Shown here: positions 1 to 10,176 of the stretch, one piece after another
Numbering within the stretch: the first letter of the stretch is position 1
Layout: each line of letters begins with the position of its first letter
Assembly: GCA_934548045.1 (NCBI GenBank)
Contig: CAKTEM010000005.1
Span: forward strand, 62,001 to 126,000
Direction: 5' to 3'
Length of the DNA: 64,000 bases
DNA from: an uncultured Faecalibacterium sp.
Lineage (GTDB): Bacteria; Bacillota; Clostridia; Oscillospirales; Ruminococcaceae
Notes under the pieces: generated by a model
Seen by the model: the letters and a program-made list of their open reading frames with translations, nothing else
The model's database searches: none
What the model was told of the DNA's origin: nothing
Translations under genes and position numbers: made by a program

Positions 1-1015
1 ATGCCTTATCCCAATCGAAGCCGCACTCGTCCAGCAGGATGCGCATCATCTCGGGGATGGCGAGGGTCGGGTGGGTGTCGTTCAGCTGGATCGCGACCTT
101 GTCGGGCAGGTTCTCCAGCGTTGCGTAGCTGGACAGGTGGTTCTGCACGATGTCGCCGATGGATGCAGCAGACAGGAAATACTGCTGACGCAGGCGCAGG
201 ATCTTGCCCTCAACGTGGTTGTCGTTGGGGTACAGGACCTTGGAGATCAGCTCCGCGTTGGCGTTCTTGCTCATCGCGGTGTTATAGTTACCCAGAGAGA
301 AGCTGGACATATCGAAGTCCGGAGCCTTTGCCTGCCACAGGCGCAGCTTTGCAACGCCCTGTCCGTCGTAGCCCTGAACATACATATCGGAAGGAACAGC
401 CATGACGCTGTTGTAGTTGGTGTGCTGGATGTAATGGAAGCCATTGTCCCAGTTCTCGTGGATCTCGCCGTCAAAGCGGACTTCCACAGCCTGATCCGGG
501 TGGCTCTTCAGCCAGACCTGACCGCCGGGCAGCCAGTTGTCAGCGCGCTCCTGCTGCCAGCCGTCGACGATCTTCTGCTTGAAGATGCCGTACTCGTACA
601 GGATGGAGTAGCCGGTGCCGCAGACGCCGGTGGTAGCCATGCCGTCCAGATAGCAGGCAGCCAGACGGCCCAGACCGCCGTTGCCCAGACCTGCGTCCGG
701 CTCTTCCTCATAGATGCCCTCGATGTTGATGTCAGCATCGGCCAGCACCTTCTGGGCGACATCGTTCAGGCCCAGATTGAACAGGCTCACTTTCAGGCTA
801 CGGCCCATCAGGAACTCCATGCAGAGGTAATAGACCTGCTTGGTGCCAGTGCCGATGGCCTTGGACTGGAACTTCTTGTGGTTCTCGCTCATCATCTGGC
901 GGCAGATCAGTGCCAAAGCACGGTAGATCTGCTGCTGGGAAGCAACGTTCAGGTCAACGCCATACTCGCTGGTCAGCTTGTCCTGAAGAATTTTTGCAAA
1001 TTCCTTCGTAGTCAT
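1..1015 (-). CDS. glgP: Glycogen/starch phosphorylase, N-terminal part (cut by window edge)
   Basis: Phosphorolyses alpha-1,4-glucan ends to glucose-1-phosphate in the cytoplasm, using pyridoxal phosphate. Read on the minus strand, the protein starts MTTKEFAKILQDKL and carries the family block CMEFLMGRSLKVSLFNLGLN near residue 65, then GLGNGGLGRLAACYLDGMAT (about 103-122), which is the glucan phosphorylase core. It also has QLNDTHPTLAIPEMMRILL near the cut end. About 338 codons are present of a family length of roughly 800, so the PLP lysine lies outside the window. The ATG at 1013-1015 is preceded by AAGGAG. The gene is divergent from zapA and has its own promoter. Identity is seen directly from the conserved blocks. 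Confidence 0.95.
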   Translation of the reverse strand, partial: MTTKEFAKILQDKLTSEYGVDLNVASQQQIYRALALICRQMMSENHKKFQSKAIGTGTKQVYYLCMEFLMGRSLKVSLFNLGLNDVAQKVLADADINIEGIYEEEPDAGLGNGGLGRLAACYLDGMATTGVCGTGYSILYEYGIFKQKIVDGWQQERADNWLPGGQVWLKSHPDQAVEVRFDGEIHENWDNGFHYIQHTNYNSVMAVPSDMYVQGYDGQGVAKLRLWQAKAPDFDMSSFSLGNYNTAMSKNANAELISKVLYPNDNHVEGKILRLRQQYFLSAASIGDIVQNHLSSYATLENLPDKVAIQLNDTHPTLAIPEMMRILLDECGFDWDKA

Positions 1016-1122
1016 AATTGAACTCCTTATTCCGCATTACGCGCATGTAATTATAAGTTCTTGCGGCGGCAAGGCCCGTCTCCTCTATATCGTTCGGTGG
1101 CCTATCACACAACAACGCCATT

Positions 1123-1151
1123 ATTATAGTCTGTTTCAAGCACGATTGCAA
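1123..1151 (-). promoter_or_regulatory. Promoter of glgP
   Basis: On the minus strand a TTGCAA box (1146-1151) and a perfect TATAAT (1123-1128) are separated by 17 bases. This is a good sigma-A promoter about 110 bases upstream of the phosphorylase start. Confidence 0.75.
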
Positions 1152-1255
1152 GAAAAAGACCCCATTTTTGCCGTTACTACCATTTTTATGGTTGAGTTTC
1201 TGACAAATCTACCAAAAATTCAAAAATAGCACTTTTTCTCGAGGACTATTTATAT

Positions 1256-1495
1256 TATAATAAGAGTTGGTGGAGCAGCCGTTTGCGCCCGGAACACGCC
1301 AAAAGGCCGGGTAATTCGGCAGGAAACTCTATACAACACGTTTCCGACATGCAAAAGCCGCCGCCGGCACGCCGCGTACAGCCGGGTTTGTGGGAGAAAA
1401 ACGCCGGAAAACGGCACAGCTTCCCGGAAATACCGGCGCGAGTTTCAGCCGCTGGGCGGAATTGCGATGCGAATGAGGATAAAAGTGAGGACAGA
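1256..1495 (+). promoter_or_regulatory. Promoter and long 5' leader of zapA operon
   Basis: A TATAAT at 1256-1261 (weak -35, TTTTTC at 1233-1238) would start a transcript with about 230 untranslated bases before the zapA ATG. The leader is GC-rich with several short inverted repeats (for example CCCGG/CCGGG around 1287-1312 and GCGCC/GGCGC between its ends). I could not assign it to a known RNA family. An open frame runs through it in frame with zapA, but its residues do not look like protein. Confidence 0.4.
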
Positions 1496-1966
1496 ATGGT
1501 AAACAAAGTGAGAGTGACCATCGCAGGCGCGCCGTATGCCATCGCTACGACCGACTCCGAATCTTATATCACCTCTCTGGCAAAAAAGCTGGATGAGGAT
1601 ATCACCAAGCTGCTGGACGACAACGCGAACCTTTCGGTGACGAAGGCCGCTGTCTTCTGCGCGATGGACTATCTGGACGAATACCGCAAGAGCGCGGGCA
1701 GCGCGGAGAACATGCGCAGCCAGATACAAGACTACATCGCCGACGCAGCACGGGCGAAAATTTCCGAAGACAAGACGAAAACTGAAAACGAGACCCTCAA
1801 GCGCGAGAACGCTGCCCTCCGGGAGCAGCTGGCCCGGATGAAGGCAAAGGAAGCCGCCAAAGAGATGAAGGAAAAGGCGGAAGAATCGGCCAAGGCCGCC
1901 GACGTGCCGCAGGAGCAGGAAGAAAACGAGAGCGAGACCGCAGGAGAAAACAATGTCGAAAATTGA
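1496..1966 (+). CDS. zapA: Cell division protein ZapA
   Basis: Small cytoplasmic protein that cross-links FtsZ filaments at the division ring. The first 90 residues match the ZapA fold: MVNKVRVTIAGAPYAIATTD, then a dimerising helix (YITSLAKKLDEDITKLLD) and VTKAAVFCAMDYLDEY. A long charged coiled-coil tail follows (residues about 85-156, rich in E, K and A), making it longer (156 aa) than the usual 85-100 aa. Start chosen at the ATG after AGTGAGG, because residues upstream in the same frame are not ZapA-like. Its end overlaps the U32 peptidase start by 14 bases, so the two are probably co-translated. ZapA next to a U32 peptidase is a common Clostridia arrangement. Confidence 0.88.
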   Translation: MVNKVRVTIAGAPYAIATTDSESYITSLAKKLDEDITKLLDDNANLSVTKAAVFCAMDYLDEYRKSAGSAENMRSQIQDYIADAARAKISEDKTKTENETLKRENAALREQLARMKAKEAAKEMKEKAEESAKAADVPQEQEENESETAGENNVEN

Positions 1967-4019
1967 GATATTAGCCCCCGTAGGCAGTGAAGAGATGCTG
2001 AAAGCCGCCGTGTTCAGCGGTGCCGACGCCGTCTATCTGGGCTTTTCGGGCTTCAATGCCCGGACAGGTGCCGGGAATTTTGACGCCGACAGCCTGAAAG
2101 AAGCCGTCCGGTTCTGCCATACCCGTGGCGTGGCCGTCCATGTGGCCCTGAACACCACCGTTTACGGCGGCGAGCTGGCTTCGCTGGCCGAGGCTGTCCG
2201 TGCCGTTGCCGCCAGCGGTGCCGATGCGGTCATCTGTCAGGACCTGGCCGTCGCGACGCTTATCAAGCAGATCGCGCCCGGCCTGCCCCGTCACGGCTCC
2301 ACCCAGATGAGCGTCCACACCTTACAGGGCGCATTGGAGCTGAAAGACCTCGGCTTCACCCGTGTGGTGCTGGCCCGTGAACTGAGCCTGCCCGAGGTGG
2401 AATATATCACCAAGAACTGCGGCATCGAGACCGAGTGCTTCATCCACGGCGCGCTCTGCATGAGCATGAGCGGCCAGTGCTATATGTCGGCCTTTCTGGG
2501 CGGACGGAGCGGCAACCGCGGCTCCTGCGCCGGCCCCTGCCGCCTGCCGTTTGAAGCAAATCCCCTCCCGGAGGGCAAGCCCGGCCGCCTGCACCACCTG
2601 TCTCTGAAGGACAACTCCTCCATCGACAAGCTGGAAAAACTGCAGGCTCTCGGCGTAGCATCGGCCAAAATCGAGGGCCGTCTCCGCACGCCGGAGTATG
2701 TCGCCGCCGCCGTCAACGCCTGTCTGGCAGGCCGTGAGGGTCGTGCTTACGACCGCGACCTGCTGAAAAACGCCTTCAGCCGCTCGGGATTCACCTCGGG
2801 TTATCTGGATGGCAAGATCGACGGCACCATGTTCGGTGTCCGGAGCGAAGCCGACGCTGAGCTGACGAAAAAGACCCTGCCGGCCCTGCGCGAACTCTAC
2901 CGCCGGGAGCGTTCCCGTGTGCCGGTCAAGTTCAAGCTGGAAATCGAGGAGGGCGGCGAGAAGCTGACCGTCACCGACGGCGTGAACAAGGCCTTTGCTT
3001 ACGGCGACGCAGAACCCCAGCCGGCCCGTACCGACCCCACCGAGAGCATCCGCCGCAGCCTTGCCAAGACCGGCGGCACCCCCTTTGAAGCGACCGAAAT
3101 CGAGGTCGAGATGGACGGCGGCCCGTGGTTCATCCCGGGCAGTGCCGTCAACGAGCTGCGCCGGGAAGCACTGGATGCCTTGCTGAAAAAGCGCGATGTC
3201 CTGCATCCCTACAAGACCAACGACATCGCCCTGCCCGACCTGCCGACCCGGACTTTGCCCAAGCACCGCACCCTCCGCGCCCGGTTTGAGAAGTGGGATC
3301 AGGTGCCGGAGCGCGCGCTGAGCGGCGTGGAATACCTTATCCTGCCCATCGCACAGGCCGACCGGGTTCCCCGGGAGTGGCGGAGCAAGACCATCCTCGA
3401 GCTGCCCCGTGCCATGTTCGGCAGACTGGAAGAAGACACTGCCCGTCGCATCGCCGCCACGCAGGAGCAGGGCTTTGCCGGTTACGAGGCCAGCAACATC
3501 GCTCATCTCCGTCTCTGCCGCGGCCTGCCCTTGTCGGGCGGCTTCGGCCTGAATGTTACCAACAACCTCGCGGCGCAGTTCTACGCCGAGCAGGGACTGA
3601 ACTCCATCCTCATCCTGCCCGAGGTCAAAGACAGCGATATTTCGACGATTGCACCCTCAGTCGGTGGAAAACCCATCCCGACCGGCGTCATCATTTACGG
3701 CCACATGCCGCTCATGCTGACCCGTGCCTGCCCCCTGCAGAACATCCACGACTGCGCTCACTGCGACAAGACCGGCGAGCTGACCGACCGCAAGGCGAAA
3801 AAGTTCCCGGTGCGGTGCGGCATGGGTGTGCGCACGATTTACAACCCGGTTCCCATCTATATGGGCGATAAGCCGGGCGCACTGACCGTGGACTATGGCG
3901 TGGCGTACTTCACGCTGGAATCCCGGGAGGAAGCCGCCGCCATTCTGGACAGCATCCGCCAGCACGCACCCTTTGAGGGCGACTTCACCAGAGGTCTGTA
4001 CTTTAAGGGAACGAATTAA
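1953..4019 (+). CDS. U32 family peptidase with DUF3656 (RlhA-like)
   Basis: 688 aa cytoplasmic protein of peptidase family U32. The family signature is visible at residues 161-178 (ECFIHGALC through SGQC), followed by GSCAGPCRLPF, the cysteine-rich segment typical of U32 proteins. The long form with a C-terminal DUF3656-type half resembles E. coli RlhA, which takes part in 23S rRNA cytidine hydroxylation, more than the short collagenase-like PrtC. Four more cysteines near the C-terminus (CPLQNIHDCAHC, then RCGMG) could bind a metal centre. The gene overlaps the zapA end and is followed after 35 bases by dut. Family assignment is firm; whether it is a protease or an RNA-modifying enzyme is inference. 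Confidence 0.88.
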   Translation: MSKIEILAPVGSEEMLKAAVFSGADAVYLGFSGFNARTGAGNFDADSLKEAVRFCHTRGVAVHVALNTTVYGGELASLAEAVRAVAASGADAVICQDLAVATLIKQIAPGLPRHGSTQMSVHTLQGALELKDLGFTRVVLARELSLPEVEYITKNCGIETECFIHGALCMSMSGQCYMSAFLGGRSGNRGSCAGPCRLPFEANPLPEGKPGRLHHLSLKDNSSIDKLEKLQALGVASAKIEGRLRTPEYVAAAVNACLAGREGRAYDRDLLKNAFSRSGFTSGYLDGKIDGTMFGVRSEADAELTKKTLPALRELYRRERSRVPVKFKLEIEEGGEKLTVTDGVNKAFAYGDAEPQPARTDPTESIRRSLAKTGGTPFEATEIEVEMDGGPWFIPGSAVNELRREALDALLKKRDVLHPYKTNDIALPDLPTRTLPKHRTLRARFEKWDQVPERALSGVEYLILPIAQADRVPREWRSKTILELPRAMFGRLEEDTARRIAATQEQGFAGYEASNIAHLRLCRGLPLSGGFGLNVTNNLAAQFYAEQGLNSILILPEVKDSDISTIAPSVGGKPIPTGVIIYGHMPLMLTRACPLQNIHDCAHCDKTGELTDRKAKKFPVRCGMGVRTIYNPVPIYMGDKPGALTVDYGVAYFTLESREEAAAILDSIRQHAPFEGDFTRGLYFKGTN

Positions 4020-4054
4020 AGTTATCTACTATAATAAGTAAAAGAGGACATAAC

Positions 4055-4501
4055 ATGGAACCCATCACAGTAAAATATAAAGTTCTGGACGAACGGGCCA
4101 AAGTGCCTGCCTACGCGACGGCAGGAGCCGCCGCCGCTGACCTCTGCGCAGTGCTGGACGCACCGCTGACCGTCGAACCGATGCAGCGCGTTCTGGTGCC
4201 GACCGGCCTTGCCATCGAGCTTCCGGGCGCGCACAGCGTCGCTCTGGTCTACGCACGCAGCGGACTGTCCATCAAGCACGGCCTCTGCATGGCGAACGGC
4301 GTCGGAGTCGTCGACAGCGATTACCGCGGCGAGCTGAAAGTTCCGATGGTGAACCTCGGCACCGAGGCCTACACCATCCAGCCCGGTGAGCGTGTGGCAC
4401 AGCTCTGCATCGCGCCGGTCTATACCGCCGCCTTTGTTCCGGCAGAGAACCTCAATGATACCGCCCGTGGTGAGGGTGGATTTGGCTCGACGGGGAAGTA
4501 A
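4055..4501 (+). CDS. dut: Deoxyuridine 5'-triphosphate nucleotidohydrolase
   Basis: Trimeric dUTPase that hydrolyses dUTP to dUMP and pyrophosphate, keeping uracil out of DNA and feeding dTMP synthesis. All five family motifs are recognisable in 148 aa: AGAAAADLCA (I), YARSGLSIKHGL (II), GVVDSDYRGELKV (III), PGERVAQLCI (IV) and the P-loop-like C-terminal RGEGGFGSTGK (V). Length matches the family. The start follows AGAGGAC by about 10 bases. Maf begins two bases after the stop, so dut and maf form a nucleotide-sanitation pair. Confidence 0.97.
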   Translation: MEPITVKYKVLDERAKVPAYATAGAAAADLCAVLDAPLTVEPMQRVLVPTGLAIELPGAHSVALVYARSGLSIKHGLCMANGVGVVDSDYRGELKVPMVNLGTEAYTIQPGERVAQLCIAPVYTAAFVPAENLNDTARGEGGFGSTGK

Positions 4502-4503
4502 AA

Positions 4504-5058
4504 ATGAAAAAACTGATTTTAGCCTCCGGCAGTCCGCGCCGGAAGGAACTTTTGAGCTTGTATACGACCGATTTTACGGTCTGTGTCAGCGCGTTCGACG
4601 AGGACGCCGTGACCGCCGACACCCCGGCCCAGCTGGTCGAAAAGCTGGCACGGGGCAAGTGCCTGACCGTCTCGGCCGAGCATCCGGGCGAGGTCGTGCT
4701 GGGCTGTGATACCGTCGTGGATGTGGGCGGCGAGGTCTTCGGCAAGCCCCACAGCGTCGAGGACGCCAAGCGGATGCTCCGCGCCCTCTCGGGTGCGACC
4801 CACGAAGTCCACACTGGCGTCTGCGTCTCGGACGGCACCCATACCGAGAGCTTTGTGGACAGCTGCAAAGTGACCTTTTTCCCCATTTCGGAAGAAGAGA
4901 TCGACGCCTATACCGCTACAAAAGAGCCCTACGATAAGGCCGGAGCCTACGCCATTCAGGGCCGGGCGGCTCTCTGGCTCGACCGCATCGAGGGCGATTA
5001 CTATACCATCATGGGTCTGCCGGTCAGCCGGGTCGTCCGCCTGCTGGCGCGGTTTTGA
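4504..5058 (+). CDS. maf: Maf family nucleoside triphosphate pyrophosphatase
   Basis: Hydrolyses non-canonical or modified nucleoside triphosphates (dTTP/UTP or m7GTP depending on subgroup); historically named for septum inhibition. The N-terminal LILASGSPRRKELLSL motif, EVVLGCDTVVDVGGEVFGKP, MLRALSGATHEVHTGVCV and PYDKAGAYAIQG are the conserved Maf blocks, in 184 aa of normal length. The KAGAYAIQG block suggests the YhdE/dTTP-UTP subgroup, which is inference. It follows dut by two bases, and a promoter for mreB lies just downstream. Confidence 0.95.
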   Translation: MKKLILASGSPRRKELLSLYTTDFTVCVSAFDEDAVTADTPAQLVEKLARGKCLTVSAEHPGEVVLGCDTVVDVGGEVFGKPHSVEDAKRMLRALSGATHEVHTGVCVSDGTHTESFVDSCKVTFFPISEEEIDAYTATKEPYDKAGAYAIQGRAALWLDRIEGDYYTIMGLPVSRVVRLLARF

Positions 5059-5100
5059 ACGTCAAAAAATGAAAAATCCCGGAAAAACTTCTCAAAACGC

Positions 5101-5129
5101 TTGAGAAAAGAGAGGGTTGCGGCTATAAT
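5101..5129 (+). promoter_or_regulatory. Promoter of the mreBCD-mrdA operon
   Basis: TTGAGA (5101-5106) and TATAAT (5124-5129) are spaced by 17 bases, about 90 bases upstream of mreB. Confidence 0.8.
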
Positions 5130-5220
5130 AATAGATGTGTTATTCTGCCATGAGGTCAAATTTGTGACCCAGCGTTTTGGAATAGACTTTTTGGAACGAG
5201 ATTAAGGAGAGAGCTTCGAT

Positions 5221-6243
<1,023 letters not shown>

Positions 6244-6300
6244 TTCAGAGGTGCGGATGGCGCAGGCTATCCGCCCTTTTTGTAATTGGAGGAGAACGAG

Positions 6301-7131
6301 TTGAAAGACTTTTTCGAGACCTGGAAATTCAAGATTCTGATCATCGTGGCCGTTTTCCTCGTGGGCATCATGGCCTATGCCGGTGCGAACGACCGTCTGA
6401 CGGCCGCACCGCAGGAACTGCTGAGCGTGGCGGCGGCACCGTTCCAGAAAGCGGCGGCCTTCATCAGCAATGGCGTGTCCTCCATCTGGGAGAAGTACAC
6501 CAGCATCGACGATGTCATTGCCGAAAACGAGGAACTTTCCAAGGAGAACGCCGAGCTTCGGAGCCAGATGGCCGATTACGACCGCATCAAAGCGGAAAAC
6601 GAAGCGTATAAAGCACTGACGAATATACAGCAGCAGAGACCGGAGATGACCTATGTTTCATCCTTCGTCATTGGCCGTGACCCTCTGGATTCCTTCTGGG
6701 GCTTCACCCTCGATAAGGGAACGCTGGACGGCGTCGCCATCAACGACACCATCGTCAGTGATGAGGGTTATCTGCTGGGCATGGTGACCGAAGCCGACCT
6801 CACCAGCTGCAAGGTCATGACCATTCTGCACCCGAACTTCAATGCCGCCGGTGTCGTCTCCCGTACCCGGGATAACGGCATCATCACCGGCAGCTCGGAT
6901 TACGCGGCGGACGGTCTCTGCCTGCTGACGAACCTTTCCCGTGCGACTCTGACCGAGAAGAACGATCAGGTCATCACCACGGGGCTGGGCGGCGTCTTCC
7001 CGGCGGATGTGCTGGTGGGCGTCGTGCAGGAACTGGTGCCGGAAGCCAGCGGCAAGTCCACGATGGCGGTCATTAAGCCCGGCGCAGACCCCAGAACCGT
7101 AAAACACGCCTTTATTATTACCAATAGTTGA
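6301..7131 (+). CDS. mreC: Rod-shape determining protein MreC
   Basis: Bitopic membrane protein linking MreB to the extracellular synthases. One N-terminal membrane helix (ILIIVAVFLVGIMAYAG), a coiled coil (about residues 65-110) and a beta-rich periplasm-side domain with FVIGRDPLDSFWGFTLDKGT. I start it at TTG 6301 because GGAGGAG ends six bases before it. The in-frame TTG at 6286 has no ribosome site. The resulting 276 aa is normal. The stop overlaps the region just before mreD. Confidence 0.93.
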   Translation: MKDFFETWKFKILIIVAVFLVGIMAYAGANDRLTAAPQELLSVAAAPFQKAAAFISNGVSSIWEKYTSIDDVIAENEELSKENAELRSQMADYDRIKAENEAYKALTNIQQQRPEMTYVSSFVIGRDPLDSFWGFTLDKGTLDGVAINDTIVSDEGYLLGMVTEADLTSCKVMTILHPNFNAAGVVSRTRDNGIITGSSDYAADGLCLLTNLSRATLTEKNDQVITTGLGGVFPADVLVGVVQELVPEASGKSTMAVIKPGADPRTVKHAFIITNS

Positions 7132-7151
7132 GAGTTTGGAGGGAAAAGCCC

Positions 7152-7685
7152 ATGGAATCACGCCGCAAGCGCAGCCGCAGCCAGCTGTTCAAGTGGGGCT
7201 GCTATGTGCTGCTGATGCTGCTGTGTGCCGTCCTCCAGACGACGCCGGGCCTGTTCCAGTTCGGGGCGGCAAAGCCTCTCTGGCTGCTGCCGCTGGCGTT
7301 GGCCGTGGCGGTCTTTGAGGGCGAGTTCGCCGGTGCGCTGTTCGGCGTGGTCTGCGGCCTGATGTGGGATTACACGGCCGGGCGCACCGTCGGTATGCTG
7401 GCACTGGAACTGATGGTCCTTTGCTTTCTGCTGTCGACGGTGATGCAGCTCTATTTCAAGGTATCGGTGCCGAACTTTCTGCTTCTGGGCGGTGCCTGCG
7501 CCCTGCTGGTGCTGACGCTGGACTGGCTGTTTTTCTACTACATGCCGGGTTACAGCAATGCGCTGGGGCGGTATCTCTGGGTCGTCCTGCCCTCGCTGGC
7601 AATGACCCTCCCGGTCTTATGGCTGACCTTCCGCTGGGCAAAGCGGATCAGCGAAGAATTCAAGATCGACAACGGTGTGGTCTGA
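7152..7685 (+). CDS. mreD: Rod-shape determining protein MreD
   Basis: Polytopic membrane component of the elongasome. 177 aa with about five hydrophobic segments (CYVLLMLLCAVLQTTPG, LWLLPLALAVAVFEG, LFGVVCGLMWDYTAG, ALELMVLCFLLSTVMQLY, LLGGACALLVLTLDWLF) and a basic N-terminus (MESRRKRSRSQ). The DYTAG within the third segment resembles the family DL..G block. Start chosen at ATG 7152, which has GGAGGG upstream; a TTG at 7128 overlapping the mreC stop is less likely. Position between mreC and mrdA supports the call. Confidence 0.88.
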   Translation: MESRRKRSRSQLFKWGCYVLLMLLCAVLQTTPGLFQFGAAKPLWLLPLALAVAVFEGEFAGALFGVVCGLMWDYTAGRTVGMLALELMVLCFLLSTVMQLYFKVSVPNFLLLGGACALLVLTLDWLFFYYMPGYSNALGRYLWVVLPSLAMTLPVLWLTFRWAKRISEEFKIDNGVV

Positions 7686-7709
7686 GCCGCCATGCCGGAA
7701 GGAGAATGA

Positions 7710-9980
7710 ATGAACTCGAACGAACACAAAACGGTGACACGCCGGATGATGGCCCTCATCGCCATCGGCGCGGTGGTGATGGGGCTGTATGTGATGCGTC
7801 TCATCTTCCTGCAGCTGGTAAACGGCGACAGCTTCAAGTCGCAGGCCACCAATACCACCGACTATAACTTCACGGTCACGGCGGCGCGCGGCGACATCGT
7901 GGACAGCTCCGGCCGCCGCATCGCCACCAGCACCACCGGCTATAATGTCGTCCTGAACAAGCTGCTGATGGGCGACGAAGACCTTGACGGGATGCTGCAG
8001 CGCATCGTGGAGCTTCTGGAAGCCAACGGTGAGAGCTGGAACGACACCCTGCTCATCAGCGAGCCGGACGCCTCCGGCAACTATACCTTCACCGCCGCGG
8101 TGGACAGCACCAGCGACCAGAAAGCCCTTGCCACTATGAAGGAGAACATGGGCCTGCAGCAGTATGCCACTGCCAACGACGTCATGGAAAAGCTGGTGGA
8201 GGACTACAAGCTGGAGAATTACCCCCTCCGCTGGCAGCGCGTGCTGGGCGGCATCCACTACGAGATGCAGCTACAGGCGTTCTCGAATGTCAACAACTTC
8301 ATTATGGCCGAAAATGTCAGCGACAAGACCGTTGCGACCATCAAGGAGAACAGTCTTTCTCTGCCGGGTGTTGAAATCGTCGAGACTTCTACCCGTAGTT
8401 ATGAGCGCGGCGACATCCTGCCCCATGTTCTGGGCCGGGTGGGTAAGATCACTGCCGAACGCTGGAAGGTGACCGACGAGAACGGTCAGGTGACCTATCC
8501 GCTCCGGGAAAAAGGCTACAACATGAACGACATCCTCGGCGTGTCGGGTCTGGAATCCGCCTTCGAGGATGAACTGCGCGGCAAGGACGGCGTCGAGACC
8601 ATCACCCGGAACTCGGATGGCGTCATCGTCAGCACGGCCATGACGACGGTGCCGGAGCCGGGCCATACCGTCCAGCTGACGGTGGACTCGGCCTTCCAGA
8701 AAGCCATCGATGAAGCACTGGCGAAGAATATCGACATCATCAATCGGGCTTACAATTCCAACGTCAACGCCGGTGCGGTGGTCGTCCTCAGCACCAAGGA
8801 CGGAAGTGTTCTCGCTTCCTCCAACTACCCGACCTTCGACCAGAAACTTTACTCGACAAATTACAGCGAGTACAGCTCTGACCCGAACCTGCCGCTCTAT
8901 AACCGCGCCCTGCTGGGCCTGTATACGCCCGGCTCGACCTACAAGCCGTCGGTCGCCATCGCCGGCCTTGATACCGGCCTCATCAACCAGTATTCCACGG
9001 TCTACTGCAACGGCGTGTACAACTACTTCAAGGATTATCACCCCAAGTGTACCCGTCACGGCCACAGCGGCAACATTGACGTCGTGACCGCCATCAAGTG
9101 GAGCTGCAACATCTTCTTCTATGATGTCGGCCGCCGCCTGACAAGTGATGTCTATGACGCATACGCCTACAAGCTGGGTCTGGGTCAGCGGACGGGCGTG
9201 GAAGTCGGCGAGGCTCTCGGCCGTCTGACGACCAAGAACGATTCTAACTATACCGAGTCGCTGGAAGTTCAGGCCGCCATCGGTCAGGGCAATACCGCCG
9301 TCACGCCGGTACAGCTGGCGACCTACGCGGCGGCCATCGCCAACCGCGGTACCCGTTACCGCACCCACTTCGTCAAGGCAATCCTCGACTCCAACACCGG
9401 CAAGGTCATTGAAGAGACCCAGCCGGAAGTCATGGATGTCATCGAGGATAAGGGCCAGACCTTTGACCTCGTCAAGCAGGGTATGATCGGCGTTGCCCAG
9501 ACCATCCCGGCTCTGGCAAACTACCCGTACACCATCGCCTGCAAGACCGGCTCCCCTCAGCGCAGTGAGAGCTACTATGTCGGCAGCACCCGGAAGTACT
9601 ACACCAACGCGACCATGATCGCCTTCGGCCCGGCGGAGGACCCGGAGATCGCCATCGGCATCGTCCTCGAGTATGGCGGAGCAGGTGCGCGCACCGGCCA
9701 GCTTGTCGCCGATATCTTCAACGCCTACTTTGCCTATAAGGATGGAACCCTGACCCTCGACGATGAAGGTCTGGACGATGGCACGGATGCGGCTGACACC
9801 GCTGACGGCACGGCAGATACTACCACTCCGGACACTGCCGCCAACACCACCGCAAACGCCAACACGACGACCACCACGGCCGCAGCCACTGCACCCACCG
9901 AAGAGGCCGATACTCAGACCCCGGAGACCCAGACCGCCCTCGACGAAGTGCCGCAGGACCTGCTGGATGTGGTCGATTGA
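7710..9980 (+). CDS. mrdA: Penicillin-binding protein 2 (elongation transpeptidase)
   Basis: Class B PBP that cross-links lateral peptidoglycan with a RodA-type partner. One N-terminal membrane helix (MMALIAIGAVVMGLYVMRLI), a pedestal with ARGDIVDSSGRRIA and GVSGLESAFEDELRG, then the transpeptidase: SxxK at S409 (PGSTYKPS), SxN at S465 (WSCN) and K612 of the KTG box (ACKTGSPQ). 756 aa, with an extra tail of roughly 75 residues, low-complexity and very rich in Thr, Ala and Asp, ending in ALDEVPQDLLDVVD. ATG preceded by GGAGAATGA. Fourth gene of the mre operon. Confidence 0.95.
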   Translation: MNSNEHKTVTRRMMALIAIGAVVMGLYVMRLIFLQLVNGDSFKSQATNTTDYNFTVTAARGDIVDSSGRRIATSTTGYNVVLNKLLMGDEDLDGMLQRIVELLEANGESWNDTLLISEPDASGNYTFTAAVDSTSDQKALATMKENMGLQQYATANDVMEKLVEDYKLENYPLRWQRVLGGIHYEMQLQAFSNVNNFIMAENVSDKTVATIKENSLSLPGVEIVETSTRSYERGDILPHVLGRVGKITAERWKVTDENGQVTYPLREKGYNMNDILGVSGLESAFEDELRGKDGVETITRNSDGVIVSTAMTTVPEPGHTVQLTVDSAFQKAIDEALAKNIDIINRAYNSNVNAGAVVVLSTKDGSVLASSNYPTFDQKLYSTNYSEYSSDPNLPLYNRALLGLYTPGSTYKPSVAIAGLDTGLINQYSTVYCNGVYNYFKDYHPKCTRHGHSGNIDVVTAIKWSCNIFFYDVGRRLTSDVYDAYAYKLGLGQRTGVEVGEALGRLTTKNDSNYTESLEVQAAIGQGNTAVTPVQLATYAAAIANRGTRYRTHFVKAILDSNTGKVIEETQPEVMDVIEDKGQTFDLVKQGMIGVAQTIPALANYPYTIACKTGSPQRSESYYVGSTRKYYTNATMIAFGPAEDPEIAIGIVLEYGGAGARTGQLVADIFNAYFAYKDGTLTLDDEGLDDGTDAADTADGTADTTTPDTAANTTANANTTTTTAAATAPTEEADTQTPETQTALDEVPQDLLDVVD

Positions 9981-10176
9981 GACAAAAAACGAATTGCCGT
10001 AAATTGGAAAAGTCGGGCGATGGCTCGAGGGTTTTCCACAACCAGAGCGCATGATTTTGAAAAAAATCGGTGCTTTTGGCTAAAAAATAGTTGTAAAATG
10101 AGACAAACTGTGATAGTATGATAAATGCAAGGAATTGCCCTGTAAAGAATTGGGCGAAAAAAGGAGAGGTTGACCG

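Noticed and set aside
1283..1495. N-terminal extension of ZapA by 71 codons
   Set aside because: Residues are low-complexity and not ZapA-like, and the ATG at 1496 begins exactly where the family does.
8271..10052. 593-codon open frame on the minus strand
   Set aside because: Antisense to mrdA, which has all PBP motifs; no ribosome site or family match.
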